A stretch of 64,000 nucleotides of DNA from NCBI GenBank assembly GCA_944381365.1, contig CALWKW010000002.1:190318-254317 (forward strand), given 5' to 3'. Positions within the stretch are counted from its first letter, which is position 1, and each line of letters begins with the position of its first letter. This document shows, piece after piece, positions 15,750 to 24,540 of the stretch. The DNA is from an uncultured Christensenellaceae bacterium (lineage in GTDB: Bacteria; Bacillota; Clostridia; Christensenellales; UBA3700). The position numbers were made by a program, and so were the translations under genes. The notes beneath the pieces are model-generated. The model did not search any database. It saw nothing but the letters and a program-made list of their open reading frames with translations, and was not told where the DNA came from.

Positions 15750-17000
15750 TCAGTATTTGATTTGTCCTTCTACGATTGTTTTCATTATTTTGCCCTTTAC
15801 TTTCCAGCCGTCAAAGGGAGTATTCTTGCCTTTTGATTTAAAGCTCTTTGCGTCAATTCTGTACTCTTTGTCAAGGTCAACGAGTGTGATATCCGCAAGT
15901 CCGCCTTCCTCGAGTTTTCCGCTTTCGATGCCGAGAAGTTTTGCAGGCTTTTCACTCATAAGCTCGCTGAGCTTGTCCAAACCAATAACTCCGCTGTCCA
16001 CAAGATATGTGTAGCTTAGAGCAAAAGCACTCTCGAGTCCGCTTATACCGTTTGCCGCAAAATTGAATTCTACATTCTTATCCTCATGGCTGTGAGGTGC
16101 GTGGTCGGTAGCGATTACATCTATCGTTCCGTCCTTAAGACCTGCAAGAATCGCCTGTCTGTCCTTTTCTGTACGCAAAGGAGGATTTACCTTGCTGTTT
16201 GTATTGTAATCGAGTATGAGAGCGTCTGTGCCTGCAATGTAGTGAGGACATGTCTCACAGCTTACCTTCACCCCTCTTGCCTTTGCTTCTCTTATTATCT
16301 GAACGCCGCTTGCAGTGCTCACATGACAGATATGCACCTTTGTATCGAGCATTTCTGCAAGAATAATATCTCTTGCTATCATGATGTCTTCGGCGGCAGA
16401 AGGAATACCCTTGAGTCCTGCTCTTGTGGCATTTTCGCCTTCGTTGACAACGCCTTCGTTTATGAGAGATTTTTCCTCGCAATGACTGCAAAGAAGCAAA
16501 TCGTAATCTTTTGCGTATTCGAGTGCAAGTCTCATCATCTGAGGAGTGGATACAGGTTGTCCGTCATCGCTCATTGCGATAGCTCCCGCTTCCTTCATTT
16601 TTCCCATCTCCGCCATAAGCTCGCCTTTAAGTCCTACCGTAATAGCACCTATCGGATATACTTTTGCAAGATTGACTTCTTTGGCTCTGTCCACAATATA
16701 TTTTACGATATATCTGTTGTCTGTCACGGGCTTGGTATTGGGCATACAACATACTACCGAAAAACCACCCGCTACCGCAGCTTTGCTGCCGCTTTCTATA
16801 TCTTCTTTGTATTCAAGTCCAGGTTCTCTCAAATGAGTGTGCATATCTATGAATGCAGGCAAAGCCGTCAATCCGTCAGCATTTATCACTTCGTCATAAT
16901 CGCCTTTGATGTCTTTGCCTATCTTTTCTATTCTATTGCCATTAATGGCAATATCACACTTTTCGCCTTTTACTTTTACGCTCTTTATCAATATTGACAT
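15750..17000 (-). CDS. pyrC: dihydroorotase (class I)
   Basis: A 416-residue zinc amidohydrolase that cyclises carbamoyl-aspartate. It has DMHTHLREPGLEYKEDI with the first metal histidines, VVCCMPNTKPV, HCEEKSLI, VHICHVSTASGVQII and the catalytic IATDHAPHSHEDKN. The C-terminus has the typical TLVDLDKEYRID and NTPFDGWKVKGK. GGAGA lies close to the ATG. It sits 144 bp after pyrB, and no terminator is evident in the gap. Confidence 0.94.
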   Translation of the reverse strand: MSILIKSVKVKGEKCDIAINGNRIEKIGKDIKGDYDEVINADGLTALPAFIDMHTHLREPGLEYKEDIESGSKAAVAGGFSVVCCMPNTKPVTDNRYIVKYIVDRAKEVNLAKVYPIGAITVGLKGELMAEMGKMKEAGAIAMSDDGQPVSTPQMMRLALEYAKDYDLLLCSHCEEKSLINEGVVNEGENATRAGLKGIPSAAEDIMIARDIILAEMLDTKVHICHVSTASGVQIIREAKARGVKVSCETCPHYIAGTDALILDYNTNSKVNPPLRTEKDRQAILAGLKDGTIDVIATDHAPHSHEDKNVEFNFAANGISGLESAFALSYTYLVDSGVIGLDKLSELMSEKPAKLLGIESGKLEEGGLADITLVDLDKEYRIDAKSFKSKGKNTPFDGWKVKGKIMKTIVEGQIKY

Positions 17001-17144
17001 ATATATTCTCCTTGATTGATTTTCTTGTGTGATTTTATCTTATTGCAATGATTTTTTTCATCGATAAAATTTATTTATCATCGTTATCATTGCTTTTTGG
17101 CTTGTCGATATTTATGTATCATAAGCTTTTCTTTCTTTTGAAAT

Positions 17145-18056
17145 TTACTCGCCGACAGTGACCCACTCTAAAAGTGCCATTCTTGTGGCAACGCCGTTTG
17201 TGACTTGTTCGTCCTTAAGGCACATATCACTGTCAAGCACATCGCAATCCACTTCTATGCCCCTGTTTGCAGGTCCGGGGTGCATTACTATCGCACCTTT
17301 GTTTGCCATAGCCATTCTTTCCATTGTCACACCGTAGAAGTGATTGTATTCCTCAACGCTCGGGAAAAGTCCTTTTTGCTGTCTTTCGAGCTGTATTCTG
17401 AGCCCCATTATTACATCGCTTCCCTTAAAAGCTTCTTCCACGCTCTTGCATATCTTGCAAGGCTGGTTTTCTATGCCTTTGGGCAAAAGAGTGTTTGGAG
17501 CGAATATCTTGACTTTTGCACCCATTTTGCTAAGTCCCACTATATTGCTTTGTGCCACACGGGAATGCTTGACATCTCCTATGATAGCCACTTCGAGTCC
17601 TTTTATCTCTCCGAATCTCTCACGCATGGTGTACATATCGAGAAGTGCCTGCGTGGGATGAGCATGCATACCGTCACCGCCGTTGACTACACTTGCTTTT
17701 ATATGTTTTGCAATGATATTGGGAGCACCTGCCACAGAGTGTCTTATTACTATTACATCTGTCATAAGTTTGTCAAGAGTGACAGCTGTATCTATAAGAC
17801 TCTCGCCCTTCTTTACGCTCGAGCCCGAAGGGGAAATACCCACTACCTTTGCCCCCAAGTACTTGCCAGCGTCTTCAAAAGAACAACGAGTACGAGTACT
17901 GTTTTCATAAAAAAGCGTGACCATGCTCTTGCCTTTGAGAATGTCCAAAGCTTTGTTGCCCGCAACAATATTGGCTTTCATGAAATCTGCACGCTTTAAC
18001 AAGCTTTTGATAAGCTCTTTGTCGGCATCTGCCATTGTCAAAAAATCTCTTTTCAT
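17145..18056 (-). CDS. pyrB: aspartate carbamoyltransferase, catalytic chain
   Basis: A 303-residue enzyme joining carbamoyl phosphate and aspartate. The carbamoyl-phosphate loop YENSTRTRCSFE, the GGDGMHAHPTQALLDMYT motif and VMGLRIQLERQ are visible, and the C-terminus has MHPGPANRGIEV. No regulatory chain gene (pyrI) adjoins it. It is the first gene of the minus-strand pyrimidine run. The leader shows no PyrR-binding loop or terminator/antiterminator pair, and pyrR is absent from the window, so regulation by PyrR attenuation is not supported here. Confidence 0.94.
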   Translation of the reverse strand: MKRDFLTMADADKELIKSLLKRADFMKANIVAGNKALDILKGKSMVTLFYENSTRTRCSFEDAGKYLGAKVVGISPSGSSVKKGESLIDTAVTLDKLMTDVIVIRHSVAGAPNIIAKHIKASVVNGGDGMHAHPTQALLDMYTMRERFGEIKGLEVAIIGDVKHSRVAQSNIVGLSKMGAKVKIFAPNTLLPKGIENQPCKICKSVEEAFKGSDVIMGLRIQLERQQKGLFPSVEEYNHFYGVTMERMAMANKGAIVMHPGPANRGIEVDCDVLDSDMCLKDEQVTNGVATRMALLEWVTVGE

Positions 18057-18209
18057 TTGACCTCCGTTTACTTATACTATTATATAATAACATAAAAGTT
18101 TTTAAATTAAAAGAAATATGCGATGTTTTTTTATTTTTATATATATTTTATTTTAGCATTTTCAAATCGGATAGATTTTATCATGATTTGTCATGGTTTC
18201 TGATATATA

Positions 18210-18248
18210 TATTTATATAATTTACCTAAGACTTAAATTATATAAATA
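18210..18248 (+). repeat. dispersed palindrome, copy 3 of 6
   Basis: Perfect 15-nt arms (TATTTATATAATTTA at 18210-18224 and complement at 18234-18248) around CCTAAGACT. Compared with copies 1, 2, 4 and 5, the arm base C is T here and its partner G is A, so pairing is kept. It lies between pyrB and the ferredoxin unit. The rest of 18057-18331 holds no gene. Confidence 0.85.
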
Positions 18249-18331
18249 GCCCCAAAAGCCGTATATTTTTTTATCTTAAATTATTTGTCAAAACTTTTTT
18301 GTCGCATATTTTTAAATCAGGCTTTTTGCAT

Positions 18332-18357
18332 AAAAAATACGCCCCCTAAGGAGCGTA
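18332..18357 (-). terminator. terminator of the ferredoxin unit
   Basis: On the minus strand an 8-bp stem TACGCTCC and GGGGCGTA (18338-18357), TTAG loop, then TTTTTT. It starts 5 bp after the stop of the small frame at 18362. Confidence 0.75.
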
Positions 18358-18361
18358 CATC

Positions 18362-18424
18362 TTATTTGCTTGTAAAAGCCTTTGCGAATACCATCGGGCA
18401 ATCGCTTTTGAAGAACATATTCAT
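18362..18424 (-). CDS. candidate 20-residue small protein downstream of ferredoxin
   Basis: A short minus-strand frame, MNMFFKSDCPMVFAKAFTSK, begins at an ATG with GAGG nine bases upstream and ends immediately before a good terminator. An in-frame ATG at 18439 would lengthen it by five residues. The single DCPM and lysine-ended tail are not a signature I recognise. Its placement as the last open frame between the ferredoxin gene and the terminator makes it plausible, but a frame this short could be chance. Confidence 0.35.
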   Translation of the reverse strand: MNMFFKSDCPMVFAKAFTSK

Positions 18425-18441
18425 TGTGCAATACCTCATAC

Positions 18442-18495
18442 AGACATCTTAAGATGTCTTCTTGACACCAAAGAGTATATTGTCATACTCTTTGG
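18442..18495. other. 18-bp perfect palindrome and 11-bp hairpin in the ferredoxin 3' region
   Basis: AGACATCTTAAGATGTCT at 18442-18459 is a perfect palindrome with no loop. It is followed by CCAAAGAGTAT (18468-18478) pairing with ATACTCTTTGG (18485-18495). Neither has a T-run on the minus strand, so they are not standard terminators. They could be an operator, an RNA-processing site, or mRNA-stabilising stems between the ferredoxin and the small frame. Confidence 0.5.
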
Positions 18496-18510
18496 CATAA
18501 AGTCTTTGGA

Positions 18511-18681
18511 TTATTCTTCGGAAATTGCAGAAACAGGACAACCTGCTGCACAAGCACCACAACTGATACATGTGTCTGCATCGATGATATATGTCTCGTC
18601 GCCTTCAGATATAGCTGATACGGGACATCCTTCTGCACAAGAACCACATTTAATGCAGTCGCCACCAATTACATATGCCAT
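18511..18681 (-). CDS. 2[4Fe-4S] ferredoxin
   Basis: A 56-residue clostridial-type ferredoxin in the frame opening MAYVIGGDCIKCGSC. Two clusters are bound by CIKCGSCAEGCP (Cys 9, 12, 15, 19) and CISCGACAAGCP (Cys 38, 41, 44, 48), the classic internal duplication with PVSAI following each. It carries low-potential electrons in the cytoplasm and is a likely partner of the hydrogenase in this window. AAGGAG lies 11 nt before the ATG. Overlapping open frames in the same region are out of register and not real. Confidence 0.95.
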   Translation of the reverse strand: MAYVIGGDCIKCGSCAEGCPVSAISEGDETYIIDADTCISCGACAAGCPVSAISEE

Positions 18682-18991
18682 ATTACACCCTTCTCCTTTT
18701 TAGTTTTCTATGAATATTGTAGCACACGATTAAGCCTTTGTAAAGTGGTAAAAACCTTTTTTTACAATAGTCTAATAAAATCAGTGATTTTTGTTAAGTT
18801 TTAATTTTGTTTGAAGAATTAGCAATAATAATTCTAAACAAAAACAAGATAATAAATAAGTGTCGATTATTTATAGCCGAATATCAGGTAAACCGACTTT
18901 TATTTTGTGCGTTTTGAGATATTTTTTGTACTCTTTTTTAAATTGTCGACAATTTTGTCGAATTTATTCTCGCTATATATCCCGATATATC
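18682..18991. other. AT-rich intergenic stretch, nothing recognised
   Basis: Holds the presumed ferredoxin promoter on the minus strand and the region beyond the end of the ybaK gene. A TTAACAA half-site of the Rex type is visible on the minus strand (about 18796-18802) without a convincing second half. No gene or RNA is supported. Confidence 0.5.
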
Positions 18992-19471
18992 TCATTCTTC
19001 TGTATTTTTATCGCAAAGAGGGACGAATTTTGCCCCTACGAAATCTGCTAATGAAAGAGGAGATATACATATCTGATGCCCGACTTTTCCTGCACTTACA
19101 TAAATTTCAGAAAAATTCTTTGCACTCTCGTCTATAAATGTCTTGAATCTCTTTTTCATGCCGATGGGCGAACATCCTCCGTGTATATATCCCGTGAGAG
19201 GTTCAAGCTCTTTTTGTTTTATCATGCTTACTGACTTAAAGCCCGCTTCCTTTGCCGCCATTTTCAAATCCAAAGTCGCACATACGGGCACGCAGAATAC
19301 CGCATATTCTCTTTTGTCGCTTACCGTCACAAGCGTCTTGAATACGCATCGAGCGTCCTCGCCGAGTTGTCTTGCCACACTTTCGCCGTCAGTGATATCT
19401 GATGGATATTCATATCCTTTGTATGCCACCTTTTTGGCATCGAGCATTCTCATAACATTGGTTTTTTCCAT
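18992..19471 (-). CDS. ybaK: Cys-tRNA(Pro)/Cys-tRNA deacylase, YbaK/EbsC family
   Basis: A 159-residue protein of the YbaK/ProX editing family, which hydrolyses cysteine mis-attached to tRNA(Pro). It has TDGESVARQLGEDARCVFKTLV, with the conserved lysine, then VPVCATLDLK and the GGCSPIGMKKRF loop. The start used is the MEKTNV methionine, preceded by GGAGAA; an upstream in-frame ATG would add 28 residues with no family match. It is 86 bp after ricT on the same strand. Confidence 0.88.
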   Translation of the reverse strand: MEKTNVMRMLDAKKVAYKGYEYPSDITDGESVARQLGEDARCVFKTLVTVSDKREYAVFCVPVCATLDLKMAAKEAGFKSVSMIKQKELEPLTGYIHGGCSPIGMKKRFKTFIDESAKNFSEIYVSAGKVGHQICISPLSLADFVGAKFVPLCDKNTEE

Positions 19472-19557
19472 AAAACAAAATTCTCCAAAGAAATTTTTTT
19501 TGATTATATCACAAGCTTTTTTGAAAAGCAAACGGCAGAATGTATCTGCCGTCATTA

Positions 19558-20448
19558 TTATTTATCTTCTAATTGTTCGAGTGCTTTTTCGTCCTCTTCT
19601 TCTCTGTTGAGATTTTTCTTGACAGAATTGTTTTTGGGAGGGGCCAAAAGCTCGAATTCTCCGATATTGCAATATCTTTGCTCTACTCCGTCTTCCTTTT
19701 CGAGCGTGACTTTTATTCTTTCTTTGAGGACATCCACCTCTTCTACTCTTGCGGTGCCGTCCTGCAATTTTACTATCGAGCCTATCTTAGGCATAACCTT
19801 GTTGACTTGTGCATAAAAATCATTCTCGTACTTAAGACAGCACATGAGCTTTCCGCACATACCGCTTACCTTTGTGGGATTGAGAGACAAGTTTTGATTT
19901 TTTGCCATCTTCACGGTAGACTTTTCATAATCGGACAGATAGCTTATACAACAGCACTCTCTGCCGCATACGCCCATAGCACCTCTAAGTTTTATGTCAT
20001 CTCTTTCATAAATCTGTCTGAGCTCTATTCTCATTCTCATCTCGCCCGCAAGGTCCTTGACGAGCTCTCTAAAATCCACTCTGCCGTCTGCGGTAAAGCT
20101 GAATATTATCTTTGATCTGTCAAAAGTATATTCTGCATCCACGAGCTTCATCTGCAAGCCGTGCTTGTCTATATGCTTCTGACATATTTTCATTGCTCCT
20201 GCTTTTTTCTCAAAATTTTCCTTGGCTCTTTGCTCGTCTTCTTTTGTAGCTTTTCTTACAACGGGCTTTAAAGGTACTTTTATCTCCTCGTCAGGCACAT
20301 TTGTGTTTTGCTGACTTATGCGTGCAAATTCAAGACCTCTCACGGTCTCTACTATTACGCCGTCTCCTTCTTTGAATTCTATATTGAGCGGGTCGAAATA
20401 ATACTGTTTGCATGTCGAACCGAATTTTACACCTACAATTATCGGCAT
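19558..20448 (-). CDS. ricT: RicT/YaaT, PSP1-domain protein
   Basis: A 296-residue protein opening MPIIVGVKFGSTCKQYYF. The PSP1 domain holds the cysteine-rich core RGAMGVCGRECCCISYL and GMCGKLMCCLKYE, as in B. subtilis RicT, which with RicA and RicF binds Fe-S clusters and affects RNase Y-dependent mRNA maturation and development. The start is the methionine with GGAGG nine bases before it; the frame extends 20 codons further upstream inside holB. It overlaps the end of holB by 10 bp, matching the conserved tmk-holB-yaaT order. A charged tail (EEEDEKALEQLEDK) ends the protein. Confidence 0.92.
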   Translation of the reverse strand: MPIIVGVKFGSTCKQYYFDPLNIEFKEGDGVIVETVRGLEFARISQQNTNVPDEEIKVPLKPVVRKATKEDEQRAKENFEKKAGAMKICQKHIDKHGLQMKLVDAEYTFDRSKIIFSFTADGRVDFRELVKDLAGEMRMRIELRQIYERDDIKLRGAMGVCGRECCCISYLSDYEKSTVKMAKNQNLSLNPTKVSGMCGKLMCCLKYENDFYAQVNKVMPKIGSIVKLQDGTARVEEVDVLKERIKVTLEKEDGVEQRYCNIGEFELLAPPKNNSVKKNLNREEEDEKALEQLEDK

Positions 20449-21395
20449 AGGTATTTTACCTCCATGAGTTTGATAAACAAATAGTCGAGCACATTGCTTT
20501 CCTTGCAATTACTCTCGAGCTTTTGCTTTGATTCTATAATAAGTTTGTTGAAATTGACAAGTGATGATATGTTGAAGGTATCCTTGAGGCAGTTGACTTT
20601 TTCAAATCCGTCCACTCTTACGCCTGAAAGTTTTTTGAGCAAAACTCCCGTAATAAGCTGCATCATATCGAGATATCTCGAGAGTTTTCCTTCTTCGACA
20701 TTAAGACGCTGTTGCATTCTCAAATTGTCTTTTGTGGAAGTCATATCCTTGAGTATGAATATGACATTGGTCAAATCTCCTGCAAAGTCTTCGTCATGAA
20801 GAAGCTCTTCGCATCTTTTAAGACTTCCAAGACAACAATCTATTGCTTCTTTTACCAAAGCTTTGTTTGGATATTCATTATCTTTTTTGTCAAAATAATC
20901 CTGAAGCTGTGTTCTCGAAAAAGGCAAAATACTCAGTTTTTTGCTTCTCGATTTGATAGTGTCGAGTACTGCAGTCTGTCTTTGTACTCCCAACAAAAAC
21001 ACTACATTTTCCGTAGGCTCTTCTAAGCTTTTGAGCAAAAAGTTTTGCACCTTCATATCCACTTCATCGAGTTTTCTCAATATCATAACCTTGTATTTTC
21101 CGTTTGGCTTGATATATACCTGCTCGACAAATTCTCTTATGCCGTCAGCTTTGAGATTTTTGGGCTCGAATACATCCTCGTGATTGCCGTCCTCGACTTT
21201 AAGACAATCCGTACATTGTCCGCATCCCCCCTCTTTGCACAAAATTCTTTGAGCAAAAAGCGTAATGAGATTGTCGAGTGCAAGCCCGTCCTCTCCCGTC
21301 AACATATAACAATGATTGAGTCTGCCCTCGCTTATGTCGCTGTCCAGCACTTTATATGGTTTTGCATTTTCGAGAAGTTCACGATAAGCAAGCAT
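20439..21395 (-). CDS. holB: DNA polymerase III delta' subunit
   Basis: A 318-residue clamp-loader subunit. The zinc module is visible (CKEGGCGQCTDCLKVEDGNHEDV), followed by IREFVEQVYIKPNGKYKVMI and the LKSLEEPTENVVFLLG region with the SRC-like motif replaced by SRSKKL. The Walker A loop is eroded (TGEDGLALDN), consistent with a delta' that does not hydrolyse ATP. It starts at the last base of the tmk stop (TAATG) and overlaps ricT by 10 bp. Confidence 0.85.
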   Translation of the reverse strand: MLAYRELLENAKPYKVLDSDISEGRLNHCYMLTGEDGLALDNLITLFAQRILCKEGGCGQCTDCLKVEDGNHEDVFEPKNLKADGIREFVEQVYIKPNGKYKVMILRKLDEVDMKVQNFLLKSLEEPTENVVFLLGVQRQTAVLDTIKSRSKKLSILPFSRTQLQDYFDKKDNEYPNKALVKEAIDCCLGSLKRCEELLHDEDFAGDLTNVIFILKDMTSTKDNLRMQQRLNVEEGKLSRYLDMMQLITGVLLKKLSGVRVDGFEKVNCLKDTFNISSLVNFNKLIIESKQKLESNCKESNVLDYLFIKLMEVKYLCR

Positions 21396-22018
21396 TACAA
21401 AATCCCTCTTTGCTTCATAATCTCAACTATGTTTTTGTGTATTGTCTCTGCGTCCTCAGAGCAGTCCATATCGATTATTCTGTCCTTATAAAGTTTGAGA
21501 GCCTCTTTGTATCCCTCATAAACTTTGATATGAAATTCCATTCCCTCTTGCTCGAGTCTGTCGTCTTTGTCCGCTCCGCCTTTTCTCTTGAAAGCCTCTT
21601 TGGGAGGAAGGTCTAAAAATATCGTAAGGTCGGGCGTTATATCGTTGCAGGCAAGCTTGTTGAGAATATCTATTTTTTCTCCGCCAAGTCCTCTTGCTAT
21701 GCCTTGATAGGCAAAAGTAGAATCAGTAAATCTGTCGCAAACCACCAATTTACCTTCTTCAAGAGCAGGACGAATGACCGCTTCTACAAGCTGAGCACGG
21801 GCAGCACTATAAAGCAATGCCTCGCACATGCCTGTCATTTCGCTGTTTTCTCTGTCAAGAATTATTGCCCTGATTTTTTCCGATATAGCATTTCCGCCGG
21901 GTTCTCTCAAAAAAACCGAATTTATATTGTTGTCATTGAGATATTTTTTCATCATAGCGAGCTGAGTGGTTTTGCCTACTCCTTCGCCGCCTTCGAATGT
22001 GATAAATTTTCCTTTCAT
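21395..22018 (-). CDS. tmk: thymidylate kinase
   Basis: A 207-residue kinase that makes dTDP. Walker A is FEGGEGVGKTTQ at the N-terminus, the DRF motif appears as VVCDRFTDSTFAYQG, and the TFLDL-type segment reads LTIFLDLPPKEAF. The LID contains RKGGADKDDRLE. It lies 18 bp downstream of the decarboxylase gene and is coupled to holB, the usual Firmicute order. Confidence 0.94.
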   Translation of the reverse strand: MKGKFITFEGGEGVGKTTQLAMMKKYLNDNNINSVFLREPGGNAISEKIRAIILDRENSEMTGMCEALLYSAARAQLVEAVIRPALEEGKLVVCDRFTDSTFAYQGIARGLGGEKIDILNKLACNDITPDLTIFLDLPPKEAFKRKGGADKDDRLEQEGMEFHIKVYEGYKEALKLYKDRIIDMDCSEDAETIHKNIVEIMKQRGIL

Positions 22019-22036
22019 AAAATCTCCTGCTTATGT

Positions 22037-23308
22037 CTATTTTATCACAGCAACCTTGCCGCTAGCAAGTCCAAAAAGTCTATTCTTGTATTTTTTGACA
22101 AAAAGCACTGCCTCTTCATCAAATATATCTCCCTTGTGAATTACGGGAACCCCCGGGGGATAAATGCCTATTTCCCCTCCGCATTGTCTTCCTTCGGCGT
22201 CTAGAATATCCACAAGCTCTATCTCTGAACCTAAGACATCTTGATGCTTTAGTATAGGCAAGACGAATTTTTCTGAATCCTTAAGCTCTATATTGTCAAG
22301 CACATCGGCAAGCATATCGAGTTTGTCCATATTAAAAGGCGTGACGATAAGCACCAAAGTATCACCGTAAGCCGTCTCGGCAAAAATGCCTTTTTGAGAA
22401 AGTATATGATTGAGTTCATAACAATCCTTGCCCTCGAATTTTATGACCACTCTTGAAAAATCTCTTGTATCAAGCACTTTTCCTTTTTTAAGTTTTTGAG
22501 AAAAATCCTGCACTCTTTTCTTCAATTCGGCATAATACATTTCGCCTTTTCTTTCCATCAAATCCAAGCCATAGTCTATGCTTGCCATTATAAGATAGCT
22601 CGGCGAAGTAGAATGCAACATCGCTCTTATCATTCTGCATTCTTCATAAATCTTTCCGTTTATCCCAATCATACCGCCGCCGCCGAAAACGGGCAATGTC
22701 TTGTGCATACCGACCAGTGCGATATCCGCATATTCGTGAGCATTGTCAGGTAATAGAGAAGAATATACAAAATGTGCCGAATGAGCTTCATCCACTATTA
22801 GCAATGCTCCGATTTTTTTTGCCATATCGCTCAAATCTTTTAGATTTTTTACATTGCCGAAATAGTCGGGCGATGTGACGAAAATACCGCCTATATTTTT
22901 TTCTTTTGCAAGGCTTTGCAATTCCTCCAAGTTGTCGGCAATAAAGACTTTGAGATTAAAAAGCGAACAAGCACTCCAAAAAGACTTGTGCATATCGCCG
23001 TAAGCCACGACATTTTCGCTGCGTCTTTTTGCGACATTGATTGCTATCTGCATGGCAATAGTCGCACCTTCTGTGAGCATGAGGGCATGCTTATATCCAT
23101 ACCTTTTTGCCAAATTCTTTTCGCTTTGCAAAATTACTTCGCTGCTGTCCAAAAGATTGTCAAGCCCCTCTACTTCCGTCCAATCAAACACTGAGGCAGA
23201 AAATAGTCTTTCTTCCTCCACATCGATACCGCTGTGCCCGGGCATACAAAATCTTGCCTTGACTTTATCGGCATATTCTTTTAGTCTGTCGTATAAAGGT
23301 CTTGCCAT
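22037..23308 (-). CDS. Orn/Lys/Arg decarboxylase family PLP enzyme (YaaO-like)
   Basis: A 423-residue fold-type I decarboxylase of the short Firmicute form. It has FCMPGHSG at the N-terminus (usually PGHK), LTEGATIAMQIA, IVDEAHSAHF, and the PLP lysine in GMHKTLPVFGGGG; the C-terminal part has IGIYPPGVPVI. Members decarboxylate arginine, lysine or ornithine for polyamine synthesis; the substrate is not decidable from motifs. Its position before tmk-holB-ricT mirrors B. subtilis yaaO. Confidence 0.87.
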   Translation of the reverse strand: MARPLYDRLKEYADKVKARFCMPGHSGIDVEEERLFSASVFDWTEVEGLDNLLDSSEVILQSEKNLAKRYGYKHALMLTEGATIAMQIAINVAKRRSENVVAYGDMHKSFWSACSLFNLKVFIADNLEELQSLAKEKNIGGIFVTSPDYFGNVKNLKDLSDMAKKIGALLIVDEAHSAHFVYSSLLPDNAHEYADIALVGMHKTLPVFGGGGMIGINGKIYEECRMIRAMLHSTSPSYLIMASIDYGLDLMERKGEMYYAELKKRVQDFSQKLKKGKVLDTRDFSRVVIKFEGKDCYELNHILSQKGIFAETAYGDTLVLIVTPFNMDKLDMLADVLDNIELKDSEKFVLPILKHQDVLGSEIELVDILDAEGRQCGGEIGIYPPGVPVIHKGDIFDEEAVLFVKKYKNRLFGLASGKVAVIK

Positions 23309-23320
23309 ATCCTGTTTATC

Positions 23321-23343
23321 AAAAAAGCGACCGCTAAGGTCGC
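23321..23343 (-). terminator. terminator of greA
   Basis: On the minus strand GCGACC (23338-23343) pairs with GGTCGC (23327-23332) around TTAGC, followed by TTTTTT. It lies between greA and the decarboxylase gene, 22 bp after the greA stop. Confidence 0.85.
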
Positions 23344-23364
23344 CCTTTATTTTTTTTGATTTGA

Positions 23365-23838
23365 TTATTTGCTGATAGCCAAAATCTTGACTTCATAACT
23401 GTTGTCGCCAAGATTTACCTTTGCACTCTGTCCTACCTTCTTGCCGAGGATTGCCTGTGCCAAAGGAGATTCATTGCTGATTTTGTTTTCAAGAATAGAA
23501 GCTTCTGTCGTACCTACGATAGTGTACTCGCATTCTTCCTTTTCATCGCAATCATAAATTTTTACCTTACAACCGAGAATTACCGAATTAAGTTTTCCGT
23601 CTGTCTCTTCGATAATCTTTGCGTTGTCTACCTGAGCCTGTATTTTGATAATCTCTGACTCGATAAGAGCCTGATGATCTTTTGCTGCATCATATTCTGC
23701 GTTTTCTGACAAATCGCCGTATTCTCTGGCACGCTTGATTCTTTCGCTTGCCTCAATTCTGTCTACATTGATGAGATGATCGAGTTTTTTTACAAGATTG
23801 TCATAGCCTTCCTGTGTCAAAACATATTCTTTTGCCAT
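23365..23838 (-). CDS. greA: transcription elongation factor GreA
   Basis: A 157-residue protein. The N-terminal coiled coil includes RIKRAREYGDLSENAEYDAAKD, whose acidic tip residues stimulate transcript cleavage by stalled RNA polymerase, and the C-terminal FKBP-like domain includes SPLAQAILGKKVGQSAKV. Length is standard. It starts 41 bp after rex on the same strand and ends at its own terminator. Confidence 0.96.
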   Translation of the reverse strand: MAKEYVLTQEGYDNLVKKLDHLINVDRIEASERIKRAREYGDLSENAEYDAAKDHQALIESEIIKIQAQVDNAKIIEETDGKLNSVILGCKVKIYDCDEKEECEYTIVGTTEASILENKISNESPLAQAILGKKVGQSAKVNLGDNSYEVKILAISK

Positions 23839-23879
23839 ATATCCTCCATGCCCTTAGGGGCAAAATTATATTCTGATAA

Positions 23880-24506
23880 TTAATTAGATTTTTTTTCTTT
23901 TCTGGATTTTGTGCGATAGCTGAGCACATACAGACTTTCGCTCATAGAAATGTTTTCTACCGTGACATCTTCAGGCACTTCCAATTCGATAGGAGCAAAA
24001 TTCCAAATACTCTTTACACCGTTTTCTATCAAAGCGTCAGCGACTTCTTTTGCGGAGTCTTTCTGAGTAGCGATTATTGCCATATCTACCTGATTCTGAT
24101 TGAGATAAGTCTTGAGAAAATCCATTTGATAAACTTTTATGCCGTTGATGCTCGAACAACGAGGATCGATATCAAACAATGCTCTCACATAAAAGCCGTC
24201 ATCCTTAAATCCTTTATAGCCTGCAAGTGCACGACCGATATTGCCCGCACCTACAATAATAATATCATATACTTTGTCAAGACCGAGTATTCCTGCAAGC
24301 TCGTTTTTGAGTTTTACGACATCATAGCCATAGCCCTGCTGGCCGAAACCGCCGAAATTGCACAAATCCTGTCTTACTTGCGAAGCCGTGATATTGAGTA
24401 CGCTTGCAATCTTGTTGGAACTCACTCTTTCCACACCGCTGTCAGCAAGTTGTTTGAGGTGCCTGTAATATCTGGGCAACCTCTTTATTACCGCCTCTGA
24501 AATCAT
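23880..24506 (-). CDS. rex: redox-sensing transcriptional repressor Rex
   Basis: A 208-residue repressor. The N-terminal winged helix contains RLPRYYRHLKQL and SNKIASVLNITASQVRQDL with FGGFGQQGYGYDV; the Rossmann part has IIVGAGNIGRALAGY for NADH binding. Rex senses NADH/NAD+ and represses fermentative and hydrogenase genes when NADH is low. The start is the methionine preceded by AGGAGG; the open frame extends 16 codons upstream without a site. A matching operator lies before the hydrogenase genes at 33257-33274. Confidence 0.95.
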   Translation of the reverse strand: MISEAVIKRLPRYYRHLKQLADSGVERVSSNKIASVLNITASQVRQDLCNFGGFGQQGYGYDVVKLKNELAGILGLDKVYDIIIVGAGNIGRALAGYKGFKDDGFYVRALFDIDPRCSSINGIKVYQMDFLKTYLNQNQVDMAIIATQKDSAKEVADALIENGVKSIWNFAPIELEVPEDVTVENISMSESLYVLSYRTKSRKEKKSN

Positions 24507-24540
24507 ATAGCACACCTCCTTTTCCTCAATAACATATAAT

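Noticed and set aside
18057..18331. PyrR-type attenuator or riboswitch before pyrB
   Set aside because: No anti-antiterminator, antiterminator and terminator set could be drawn; the only structure is palindrome copy 3.
18483..18703. Cysteine-poor frames overlapping the ferredoxin on both strands
   Set aside because: They are out of register with the real 56-residue ferredoxin, which has all eight cluster cysteines.
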